From: an uncultured Alphaproteobacteria bacterium
Lineage (GTDB): Bacteria > Pseudomonadota > Alphaproteobacteria > Rickettsiales > UBA1997
NCBI GenBank assembly: GCA_903927415.1
Contig: CAIYMZ010000072.1
Coordinates: forward strand, 1 to 14,651
Direction: 5' to 3'
Length of the DNA stretch: 14,651 nt
The notes beneath the pieces were generated by a model, which saw nothing but the letters and a program-made list of their open reading frames with translations, did no database searches and was not told where the DNA came from. This document shows positions 1-6,033 of the stretch, piece by piece. Made by a program: the position numbers and the translations under genes. Every line of letters starts with the position of its first letter. Position 1 is the first letter of the stretch.

Positions 1-15
1 CCGAACTCATTTTTT

Positions 16-98
16 AGTTCGTCATTGCGAGCGAAGCGAAGCAATCCAGATACTTGAAACACATGGATTGCTTCGCTAACGCTCGCAATGACGTAACT
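16..98. repeat. Family A palindromic element, copy 1
   Basis: Left arm 16-48 and right arm 64-98 are near-perfect reverse complements separated by about 15 nt. The arm core reads cgtcattgcgagcg and ends in gcaatcca. The right arm differs at two places (aac for tc near 78-80, and an extra t near 94). A second copy lies at 13842-13921. RNA from either strand would fold into a long hairpin, so it may act as a terminator or processing site for the gene upstream of the window. The type resembles dispersed palindromic repeats known from rickettsial and other alphaproteobacterial genomes. It has no coding content. Confidence 0.9.
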
Positions 99-99
99 C

Positions 100-164
100 A
101 AGATCGGTATCTTCAACTTGAATCGGTCTAAACTAATACTTGGCATGATTCAAAAACCGATCTT
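100..164. repeat. Nested inverted repeat in the leader of the Sel1 gene
   Basis: The outer arms aagatcggt (100-108) and accgatctt (156-164) are perfect reverse complements. The inner arms ttgaatc (118-124) and gattcaa (147-153) are also perfect. The left gap between arms is 9 nt and the right gap is 2 nt. It lies 45-110 bp before the Sel1 start codon, so it could be a leader RNA structure, an operator or the remains of another palindromic element. Positions 102-122 resemble 13933-13953 behind the other family A copy (17 of 21 bases by eye), so part of it may belong to an extended family A element. A weak promoter-like pair, ttcaac (112-117) and taatac (134-139), lies inside it; I do not rely on that. 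Confidence 0.55.
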
Positions 165-199
165 TAAGTTCATCATTACACATTCTTATTAATTTTTTT

Positions 200-204
200 A
201 GGAG
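200..204 (+). promoter_or_regulatory. Shine-Dalgarno site for the Sel1 gene
   Basis: AGGAG is followed by a 5-nt spacer and the ATG at 210. It fixes the start of the Sel1 protein. Most other genes in this window have no recognisable Shine-Dalgarno sequence. Confidence 0.75.
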
Positions 205-209
205 TTTTT

Positions 210-2273
210 ATGTCTCGTGCAGAAAAATCAGAATCAGCCAGCGCAGATCGTGCAACAAAAACAGGAAAAGAAGTTTTTAACCCTTATTGTGATCTTGCCG
301 CTCCAAGAGAAAGAATCGAAGAGTTATGCGAAAAATATCCAACAATTGCACCAGCTATCGAAGCGTGGAAAAAAAAGAGAATGGAAGATCCAAAGCTTCT
401 CGCCAAATATGAAAATCTAGAGGATTTTGTTGATTTCAACTTGTCACAATTTCTTCAACTTACGTCGGAATATACCGTTAGAGGAGTTGATGGGTCTGAC
501 AAAAAAATCTTTAGCAGTAATGTCAATTTTGACAAAAAATTACATGGTTTTAAAGATGTAATTGAGGCAATAAAAGAAGTTCCGGCAAGTAAAGAAAGTC
601 CCGAATTGCAAACGATAGTTGGTTCGTGGTATTCCTACGGAGATACTTATGATCAAATAAATGCGAGAGAATTTTTCATAAGAGCAGCAGCTCAAGGATA
701 TGCTCCAGCTCAACACACTTTCGGTATCTGTCATCAACAAGGATTAGGTGTTATTATACCACATAAAGATGAAGCAAGAGCACTTTACCAAAAAGCAGCA
801 GATCAAGGATATGCCCCAGCTCAATTTAATCTCGGTGTCTGCCATGAGAAAGGAATCGGTGGTCTAAAAGATGAAGATAAAGCAAGAAAATTTTACCAAT
901 CAGCAGCAGATCAAGGACTTGCCAAGGCTCAAAACGTTCTCGGTGCCTGCCATGAGAAAGGAATCGGTGGTCCAAAAGATGAAGATAAAGCAAGAGAACT
1001 TTTCCAATTAGCAGCAGATCAAGGACTTGCCGAAGCTCAAAACAATCTCGGTGTCTGCCATGAGAAAGGAATCGGTGGTCTAAAAGATGAAGATAAAGCA
1101 AGAGAACTTTACCAATCAGCAGCAGATCAAGGACTTGCCAAGGCTCAATTCAATCTCGGTGTCTGCCATGAGAAAGGAATCGGTGGTCCAAAAGATGAAG
1201 GTAAAGCAAGAGAACTTTACCAATTAGCAGCAGATCAAAAACATACCAAAGCTCAATTCAATCTCGGTGTCTGCTACGAGAAAGGAATCGGTGGTAAACA
1301 AAATGAATTCGAAGCAGAAAGACTTTACTACTCAGCAGCAATTAAAGGATATGCCCCAGCTCAAAACAATCTCGGTACCTGCTATGAGCATGGAGCCGGT
1401 GGCGTAGTAAGAAGAAATGGATACAGCGCACGAGAATTTTACCAATTAGCAGCAGATCAAGGATATGCCGCAGCTCAAAATAATCTCGGTTTTTGCCATG
1501 AGAAAGGAATCGGTGGTCCACAAGATGGAGCTGAAGCAAGAAGACTTTACCAATCAGCAGCAGATCAAGGACTTGCCGCAGCTCAAAACAATCTCGGTGT
1601 CTGCCATGAGAAAGGAATCGGTGGTCCAAAAGATGAAGCTGAAGCAAGAAAATTTTACCAATCAGCAGCAGATCAAGGACATGCCAAAGCTCAAAATAAT
1701 CTCGGTGCCTGCTATCAAAATGGAATCGGTGGTGAAAAAGACAGCTCATTTGCTCTTTTGCACTACTCTAGAGCGGCTGCACAAAAAAACCCTGATGCAA
1801 TCAACATCCTAAAACTCTCAGATCATTCCAAATTAAAAATTATTCCTCCACACACCCCTCTAGATAAAAACCAAATCATAGAAATAATAAACAACCTAGC
1901 TCCAGAAAAAGTCAGAATTTTCAACAAAGCCTCTCACCTAATTGGAGATCTGGTCGAGGCTAGTAAAGGCAAGTTAAAAGAAGCAGATTTATTTGAGATT
2001 CACGAATGTCTTTCCGGACATCTTACCGCCTCTAAAGTGGATCCAATGAAATCAAAATCCTGCAAAAAAATTCAAGAAGTCATCGCTGAAAAAAGAAAAT
2101 CTGAAATTGATGTTGGGCTTGCTGGTGAAATAAGTCATTCAGGATTTGATGGAGAAGTTCCGCCTGCTGACCAAATGTCAGTTCCAACACCTATTGTTGC
2201 TGGTGCGGTAGTAAGTGCTCTTGTTGGAGGCGCTGCAGTTAAGCGTAGAGGTGGAGGAAGCGGAAGAGGTTAA
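210..2273 (+). CDS. Sel1-repeat protein with hydrophobic C-terminal tail
   Basis: A 687-residue protein starting at an ATG with a good ribosome binding site. Residues 1-157 are charged and mostly helical by composition, without a signal peptide. Residues ~158-521 hold ten Sel1-like repeats of ~36 residues (consensus AADQG.A.AQNNLGVCHEKGIGG), followed by a partial eleventh. Sel1 repeats form alpha-solenoid protein-protein interaction surfaces; Legionella LpnE and EnhC are examples linked to host interaction. Residues ~535-660 form a repeat-free region. The C-terminus is a 17-residue hydrophobic Ala/Val/Gly stretch (661-677) followed by KRRGGGSGRG, which resembles a tail anchor. Several repeats are almost identical at DNA level, pointing to recent tandem duplication. 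By eye, Ala codons are mainly GCA/GCT/GCC, whereas downstream genes use GCG freely, which may indicate separate origin. A role as a secreted or membrane-associated scaffold is inference; the partner is unknown. Confidence 0.92.
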   Translation: MSRAEKSESASADRATKTGKEVFNPYCDLAAPRERIEELCEKYPTIAPAIEAWKKKRMEDPKLLAKYENLEDFVDFNLSQFLQLTSEYTVRGVDGSDKKIFSSNVNFDKKLHGFKDVIEAIKEVPASKESPELQTIVGSWYSYGDTYDQINAREFFIRAAAQGYAPAQHTFGICHQQGLGVIIPHKDEARALYQKAADQGYAPAQFNLGVCHEKGIGGLKDEDKARKFYQSAADQGLAKAQNVLGACHEKGIGGPKDEDKARELFQLAADQGLAEAQNNLGVCHEKGIGGLKDEDKARELYQSAADQGLAKAQFNLGVCHEKGIGGPKDEGKARELYQLAADQKHTKAQFNLGVCYEKGIGGKQNEFEAERLYYSAAIKGYAPAQNNLGTCYEHGAGGVVRRNGYSAREFYQLAADQGYAAAQNNLGFCHEKGIGGPQDGAEARRLYQSAADQGLAAAQNNLGVCHEKGIGGPKDEAEARKFYQSAADQGHAKAQNNLGACYQNGIGGEKDSSFALLHYSRAAAQKNPDAINILKLSDHSKLKIIPPHTPLDKNQIIEIINNLAPEKVRIFNKASHLIGDLVEASKGKLKEADLFEIHECLSGHLTASKVDPMKSKSCKKIQEVIAEKRKSEIDVGLAGEISHSGFDGEVPPADQMSVPTPIVAGAVVSALVGGAAVKRRGGGSGRG
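684..1773 (+). repeat. Tandem array of ~108-bp Sel1 units
   Basis: Ten in-frame units of about 108 bp lie within the Sel1 gene. The segment tgccatgagaaaggaatcgg recurs unchanged in many units. Units 2-5 and 8-9 are the most alike. Units 6, 7 and 10 are more divergent, and unit 7 is 2 codons longer. The pattern suggests unequal recombination or replication slippage, so copy number may vary between strains. Confidence 0.9.
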
Positions 2274-2285
2274 ACCAATTCCTAG

Positions 2286-2381
2286 AGCAGGACGTAAGTT
2301 TGTAACCCCGTCCTCACGTTCAGTTCCAGAACAAAAAAAAGCACAAACGTGCGGACGGGGTTACAAACCCTGTCCGGCGCT
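2286..2381. repeat. Family B double-hairpin element, copy 1
   Basis: An approximately 96-bp inverted repeat. The right arm contains ggacggggttacaaaccc and ends in ggcgct. The left arm contains gtttgtaaccccgtcc preceded by a degraded stretch (gacgtaag where copy 2 has gacgggg). In the intact form each arm is itself a small hairpin, and the two arms also pair with each other. It begins about 13 bp after the Sel1 stop and precedes the SDR gene, so it may serve as a terminator. The second copy is at 4564-4658. Confidence 0.88.
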
Positions 2382-2414
2382 GGAATGGTAACGCAAAAAA
2401 ATAAATTCAAAAAA

Positions 2415-3182
2415 ATGAATCCAAAAAAATCCAAAAATCTCGGTGCGGCATTGGTCACCGGCGCAGCAAAAAGAATCGGCCGCGAGATTGCTTTGACTCT
2501 TGCTTCGCAAGGTTACGACATTGCGATTTCTTACAAAAAATCTGCTGTTGAAGCAAAAAAATTAGTGCAGGAAATTCAGAAAAATTTTGGCGTGAAATGT
2601 GAGATTTTTTGCAGTGATTTGAGTCAGGAAAATGCGGCGAAAAAATTGGCGGCAGAGGTGCTGAAAAAATTTCCGCAATTGAATTTACTCGTCAACAACG
2701 CCTCGGTTTTCAGCAAGTCGAAATTTCTTGCGGCGCCTGACAACGAGCTGATGGACAACCTCAACATCCATTTCATTTCGCCGCTGATTTTGGCCAAGGA
2801 ATTCGCCAAAAATGTTGCGGCAAAAAAAATTAAAAACGCCCAAATCATCAACCTACTCGACAAAAATATTACGCGCTTCGACACCAGTTATTTTTACTAC
2901 TTACTCAGCAAAAAATCTTTGGCGGAATTGACGAAAATGTTGGCGGTGGAATTAGCGCCGCAAATCAGAGTCAACGCGGTTGCGCCCGGTTTTATTCTCA
3001 ACAGCATTGACGAAAAAAATCCCTCGCAAGAAACCAAAAATCTAATCAAAAAAATCCCGCTGCAAAGCAAAGGCGAGATCAAAAATATTTTGCAGGCAAT
3101 TGAATTTTTGCTGGTGAATGATTTTGTGACTGGGCAAGTTTTGTTCATTGATGGCGGGGCTTCATTGAACCACGCTGGGTGA
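2415..3182 (+). CDS. SDR-family oxidoreductase, pteridine-reductase/FolM-like
   Basis: A 255-residue NAD(P)H-dependent short-chain dehydrogenase/reductase. It shows the N-terminal Rossmann motif TGAAKRIG (residues 15-22), NNAS (94-97), the catalytic YLLSK (Tyr162, Lys166), and RVNAVAPG downstream. The TGxxKRIG version and the ELAPQIRVNAVAPG block are typical of pteridine reductase/FolM-like SDRs, which reduce dihydropterins or dihydrofolate, so a folate or biopterin role is the best guess. The Ser usually found about 13 residues before the Tyr is not obvious. I chose ATG 2415: a GTG at 2349 lies inside the family B repeat and an ATG at 2385 adds only low-complexity residues. No Shine-Dalgarno is visible. 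The stop lies 17 bp before the next likely start. Family assignment is firm; substrate is inferred. Confidence 0.88.
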   Translation: MNPKKSKNLGAALVTGAAKRIGREIALTLASQGYDIAISYKKSAVEAKKLVQEIQKNFGVKCEIFCSDLSQENAAKKLAAEVLKKFPQLNLLVNNASVFSKSKFLAAPDNELMDNLNIHFISPLILAKEFAKNVAAKKIKNAQIINLLDKNITRFDTSYFYYLLSKKSLAELTKMLAVELAPQIRVNAVAPGFILNSIDEKNPSQETKNLIKKIPLQSKGEIKNILQAIEFLLVNDFVTGQVLFIDGGASLNHAG

Positions 3183-3199
3183 AATTAATTTTTAAATTT

Positions 3200-3688
3200 A
3201 TGAGTCGTGTAGGTTTTGTAGAGGTGGAAAATCCGCAATCTGAGGTGTTGAAAGCGGTAAAAGTTTTTTTGGAAAAGCGCAGAAGTGATCCAGAATCAGA
3301 ACTGACAGAGCTTTCTGAATTCATGCGACATCTTGGTGCGTTGAAAGAAAGTCCTCAAAATGAACTTTTAAAAATCATCTGCGATGCTGCGATTGACTTG
3401 TCTTCGCGGCAAAAAGAAAACAAAAATTTGTCGAAACGAATTCACAAGAGTCTCGAAAAAATGGAAAAGAATTTTAATGAAAAGGGTTGGGATGAGCAGA
3501 AAGAGGTTGTCCGCAAGGCAATTGCTGCGGTGATCATGAATTCTAGTCCGCCGTCAGAAATGGGGGTGGTAGTTACTTCCAATCCAATGAGGGGAGAAAG
3601 AGGATCTCGTCCCCCATCGGGACTCGTTGCAGAAGCGGCTGTTTCATCAACTTCAGCTAAAAGTGACAGATGTTGCATTGTTTCGTAA
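3200..3688 (+). CDS. Unknown protein with C-terminal CaaX box (CCIVS)
   Basis: A 162-residue protein whose family I do not recognise. Residues 1-~115 are charged and predicted helical (SEVLKAVKVFLEKRRSD, then SEFMRHLGALKES), with no signal peptide or membrane segment. Residues ~116-155 are a Ser/Gly/Pro/Arg-rich linker. The last four residues are Cys-Ile-Val-Ser preceded by another Cys (tgt tgc att gtt tcg taa, 3671-3688). This fits the eukaryotic CaaX prenylation signal: Cys, two aliphatic residues, and a Ser that favours farnesylation. The adjacent Cys could be palmitoylated, as in some Ras-type proteins. Bacteria lack CaaX prenyltransferases, so the motif makes sense only inside a host cell; Legionella AnkB is a known precedent. 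The linker overlaps a probable decayed palindromic element (3545-3624). An alternative GTG start at 3179 would overlap the SDR stop. CDS call is firm; effector role is inference. Confidence 0.82.
   Translation: MSRVGFVEVENPQSEVLKAVKVFLEKRRSDPESELTELSEFMRHLGALKESPQNELLKIICDAAIDLSSRQKENKNLSKRIHKSLEKMEKNFNEKGWDEQKEVVRKAIAAVIMNSSPPSEMGVVVTSNPMRGERGSRPPSGLVAEAAVSSTSAKSDRCCIVS
3545..3624. repeat. Probable decayed family C palindromic element inside a gene
   Basis: AGTCC (3545-3549) pairs with GGACT (3620-3624), and ATGGGGG (3560-3566) pairs with CCCCCAT (3611-3617), giving an imperfect two-part inverted repeat of 80 bp. The segment ccgtcagaaatgggggtg (3551-3568) matches the reverse complement of 5508-5525 in the cca insertion at 15 of 18 bases. 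It reads through in-frame as the Ser/Gly/Pro/Arg-rich linker of the CaaX protein. Kinship with family C is plausible but rests on short matches. Confidence 0.5.
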
Positions 3689-3704
3689 TTTTAAAATTTA
3701 AGAC

Positions 3705-4544
3705 ATGAGCTCGAACAATAGTTTTAACGAATCCCAGCCTCTCGCAATCTTCGCCGGACGCGGAATTTTGCCGCAAATGTTGATCGAAGATTGTCGGAAA
3801 AAAAATCGGAAATTTTTGGTTTTTTTGCTTGAGGGTGAAAATTACGAAATTGATTACTCGGCTTTCAGCCCAATGAAACTGGGCTACGGCGAGGTAGAAA
3901 AATTTTTGGCTGAGATCAGGAAACACGAAATTAAAAATTTAATTTTCATCGGCGGCGTTACGAAACCGAATTTCTCGTCGCTGAAAATGGACAAGAAGGG
4001 CGCGGTTTTGCTGGCGAAAATTCTCGCCAATAAAATTCTCGGCGACGACGCAGTTTTGCGCGCGGTGGTAAAATTTTTTGAAAAAGAAGGTTTAAAAATT
4101 TTGCGGATTGATCAATTGCTCGATTGTTTCGTAGCGCGCGGGGCAAGGCTCAGCAGCGTTCAGCCAAGCGCAGAAAATCTTGCTGACATTTCGCTCGGCG
4201 TCGAAGCGATTAAATCCTTTTCACGTTTTGATGTCGGACAAAGTTTGGTGGTGGCGCAAAAACAAATCATTGCCGTTGAGGCGTTGGAAGGCACGGACGA
4301 AATGATCGCGCGCTGCAAAAATTTGCGCGGTGATTACAAAAAAAATGCGGTGTTGGTGAAGATGAAAAAGCGTGGACAAAGTGCCAAAGTTGATCTGCCG
4401 ACGATTGGAGTTGAAACGCTGAGAAACTGCGCCGCCGCTGGGATCAAAGGCATCGCCATTCAGGCCAATTCGACGCTGGTTTTGCAGAAAGATGAGGTGG
4501 TGAAAGTGGCGGATGAGCTGGGAGTTTTTTTGGTGGTGATTTAA
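3705..4544 (+). CDS. lpxI: UDP-2,3-diacylglucosamine pyrophosphatase LpxI
   Basis: A 279-residue enzyme of lipid A synthesis that hydrolyses UDP-2,3-diacylglucosamine to lipid X (2,3-diacylglucosamine 1-phosphate) and UMP. LpxI replaces LpxH in many alphaproteobacteria. Diagnostic blocks are GRGILP near the N-terminus (18-23), GDDAVLR (from 113), EGTDEM (195-200) and DLPTIGVET (from Asp230), which probably holds the catalytic Asp known in Caulobacter LpxI. Length matches the family. Start is ATG 3705, 16 bp after the previous stop, with no clear Shine-Dalgarno. Its usual lpx-cluster neighbours are absent. Its presence indicates that the organism makes lipid A and therefore has a Gram-negative outer membrane. 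A family B repeat follows the gene. Confidence 0.95.
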   Translation: MSSNNSFNESQPLAIFAGRGILPQMLIEDCRKKNRKFLVFLLEGENYEIDYSAFSPMKLGYGEVEKFLAEIRKHEIKNLIFIGGVTKPNFSSLKMDKKGAVLLAKILANKILGDDAVLRAVVKFFEKEGLKILRIDQLLDCFVARGARLSSVQPSAENLADISLGVEAIKSFSRFDVGQSLVVAQKQIIAVEALEGTDEMIARCKNLRGDYKKNAVLVKMKKRGQSAKVDLPTIGVETLRNCAAAGIKGIAIQANSTLVLQKDEVVKVADELGVFLVVI

Positions 4545-4563
4545 ATTCAGGACGAGAAACCGA

Positions 4564-4658
4564 AGCAGGACGGGGTTTGTAACCCCGTCCTCACGTTCAG
4601 TTCAAAGTCAAACCAAGGCACAAACGTGCGGACGGGGTTACAAACCCCGTCCGGCGCT
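4564..4658. repeat. Family B double-hairpin element, copy 2
   Basis: An approximately 95-bp element in the lpxI-cca gap. The left arm holds a perfect hairpin, ggacggggtt / aaccccgtcc with a 3-nt tgt loop (about 4569-4591). The right arm holds the matching ggacggggttacaaacccc form and ends in ggcgct. The two arms are also reverse complements of each other around a spacer of about 20-25 nt. It is closely similar to 2286-2381, with the left arm better preserved here. It could act as a terminator for lpxI, but it has no poly-T tail. Confidence 0.92.
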
Positions 4659-4677
4659 AGAACTAAATTTTTTTCTA

Positions 4678-5964
4678 ATGAACCAAAAAATCTTCCTCTT
4701 CCCAGAATTAACAAAAAACCTCCCCCCTGAAGTCAAAAAACTTTTCGCAATCTTCGGCGCCGAAATCCGTTTGGTTGGCGGCTGCGTGCGTGATTTAATT
4801 CTCGAAAAAAAAGTTAGCGATTACGATTTCGCGACAAGATTTCTGCCGCAAGAAATCACTAAAATTCTCGAAAAAAATAAAATCAAAGCGGTGCCGACCG
4901 GCGCCAAATTTGGGACGATCACGGCGGTGCTGAATGGTAAAAATTTTGAAATCACAACGCTGCGCAAAGATTTGGAAACGGATGGACGTCACTGTGAGCC
5001 GGAATTTGTCGGAGATTTTTTTCTCGACGCCGCGCGTCGCGATTTCACGATTAACGCGCTCTACCTTGATGCCATTGGAATCGTCAGTGATTATTTCGAC
5101 GGCATTTCTGATTTAAAAAAACAAAAAGTGAGATTCATCGGCGACGCTAATTTGCGAATCGAGGAAGATTTTTTGCGCATTTTGCGCTTTTTCCGCTTCA
5201 GCTGTGATTACGCGGCGAAGCCTGATGCCCAAGGCCTTGCAGCTTGTGTTGCACAGAAAAAAAATCTCAAAAAACTTTCGCGTGAAAGAATTAGACAAGA
5301 ATTTTTGAAACTGATTTCGAGCGAGAAAAAAGAAAATTTAATTGCGATTTTGAAACTCCTGAAAAGCAAAAAAATTGCCGAAGAAATTTTTACGGAAGAG
5401 ATGGATGTTGAGGCGTTTCAGAGGCTTTTTGAATTAGAGGAAGATGGACCCCGCAACAAGTGCGGGGTGACAAATTGTAGCGACGTGGCAACAATCTTTC
5501 TTGGCGTCACCCCGCCTTCTGACGGGGTCCACGAGCTTGAACAAAAACTCAAACTTGCAGTTTTATTTTTACAAAAAAACTCCGACTTAAAAATTTTTGC
5601 CAAAGAAATTTGTGCGACGAATTCGGAAAAAAAATATTTCCAATTTCTGCTGACGGTGCCGCAGAAACTTGATTTGCCAAGCCTCAAGCAACTCCTCACT
5701 TTCCACGACAAAAAATTGGTTTTGGATTTTTACTGCTTTTGTTGCGTCAAAAAAAATCAACAATTTTCGGCAAAAATTCTGCAATTCATCCGCGATTTTT
5801 CGGCGGTAAATTTTCCACTAAATGGTGAAGATGTGATGCGACTTGGATTTGCTGGTGTAGCAGTTGGAGAGGCGATTGGGGCAGCTAAAAAATTCTGGGC
5901 AGAAAATGATTTTTATCCAAATAAAATCACTTTAATAAATTTTTTAAAAAAGCGCGGCGGGTGA
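4678..5964 (+). CDS. cca: CCA-adding tRNA nucleotidyltransferase (class II) with in-frame insertion
   Basis: A 428-residue member of the class II CCA-adding/poly(A) polymerase family, which builds or repairs the 3' CCA end of tRNAs. Visible motifs are LVGGCVRD (32-39), the metal-binding DYD (Asp48, Asp50), RRDFTINAL (120-128) and the neck motif RIEEDFLRILR (160-170). These are complete, so the nucleotidyltransferase head looks active. Residues ~256-285 are encoded by an 87-bp palindromic repeat (5445-5531) that adds 29 codons without breaking the frame. Removing it leaves about 399 residues, close to the usual length. The insertion falls in the C-terminal helical body, away from the catalytic motifs. 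ATG 4678 lies just after a family B repeat and has no Shine-Dalgarno. A simple poly(A) polymerase role is possible but less likely. Confidence 0.93.
   Translation: MNQKIFLFPELTKNLPPEVKKLFAIFGAEIRLVGGCVRDLILEKKVSDYDFATRFLPQEITKILEKNKIKAVPTGAKFGTITAVLNGKNFEITTLRKDLETDGRHCEPEFVGDFFLDAARRDFTINALYLDAIGIVSDYFDGISDLKKQKVRFIGDANLRIEEDFLRILRFFRFSCDYAAKPDAQGLAACVAQKKNLKKLSRERIRQEFLKLISSEKKENLIAILKLLKSKKIAEEIFTEEMDVEAFQRLFELEEDGPRNKCGVTNCSDVATIFLGVTPPSDGVHELEQKLKLAVLFLQKNSDLKIFAKEICATNSEKKYFQFLLTVPQKLDLPSLKQLLTFHDKKLVLDFYCFCCVKKNQQFSAKILQFIRDFSAVNFPLNGEDVMRLGFAGVAVGEAIGAAKKFWAENDFYPNKITLINFLKKRGG
5445..5531. repeat. Family C palindromic element inserted in-frame in cca
   Basis: An 87-bp element. The outer arms tggaccccg (5445-5453) and cggggtcca (5523-5531) pair perfectly, as do the inner arms cggggtgac (5463-5471) and gtcaccccg (5506-5514). 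Each side can also fold alone, for example accccgc / gcggggt around an aacaagt loop. Its length is a multiple of three and the chosen frame has no stop, so cca stays open. This parallels the Rickettsia palindromic elements known to lie in-frame inside protein genes, though I cannot show sequence kinship. Confidence 0.93.
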
Positions 5965-6033
5965 GATTGACTTTTATTCAGTCAAATTTACGTTCCGACA
6001 AGTTTTTCCAGCCAAATTTTCCCTCACCTAAAC

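Noticed and set aside
826..1749. Long antisense open frames opposite the Sel1 repeats (826-1101 and 1342-1749)
   Set aside because: They are repetitive mirror images of the tandem repeat and reflect the 108-bp periodicity of the sense gene.
684..1773. CRISPR-like regular repeat
   Set aside because: The periodic units are coding Sel1 repeats in one open frame without unique spacers.
2349..2414. Upstream GTG/ATG starts for the SDR gene
   Set aside because: The GTG lies in the right arm of a family B repeat, and the SDR fold begins just after ATG 2415.
3179..3199. GTG start for the CaaX protein overlapping the SDR stop
   Set aside because: ATG 3200 is a better codon and loses only seven residues; the GTG cannot be fully excluded.
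5967..5985. TTGACT / AGTCAA hairpin after cca as a terminator
   Set aside because: The stem is only 6 bp, A/T-rich, and has no following T run.
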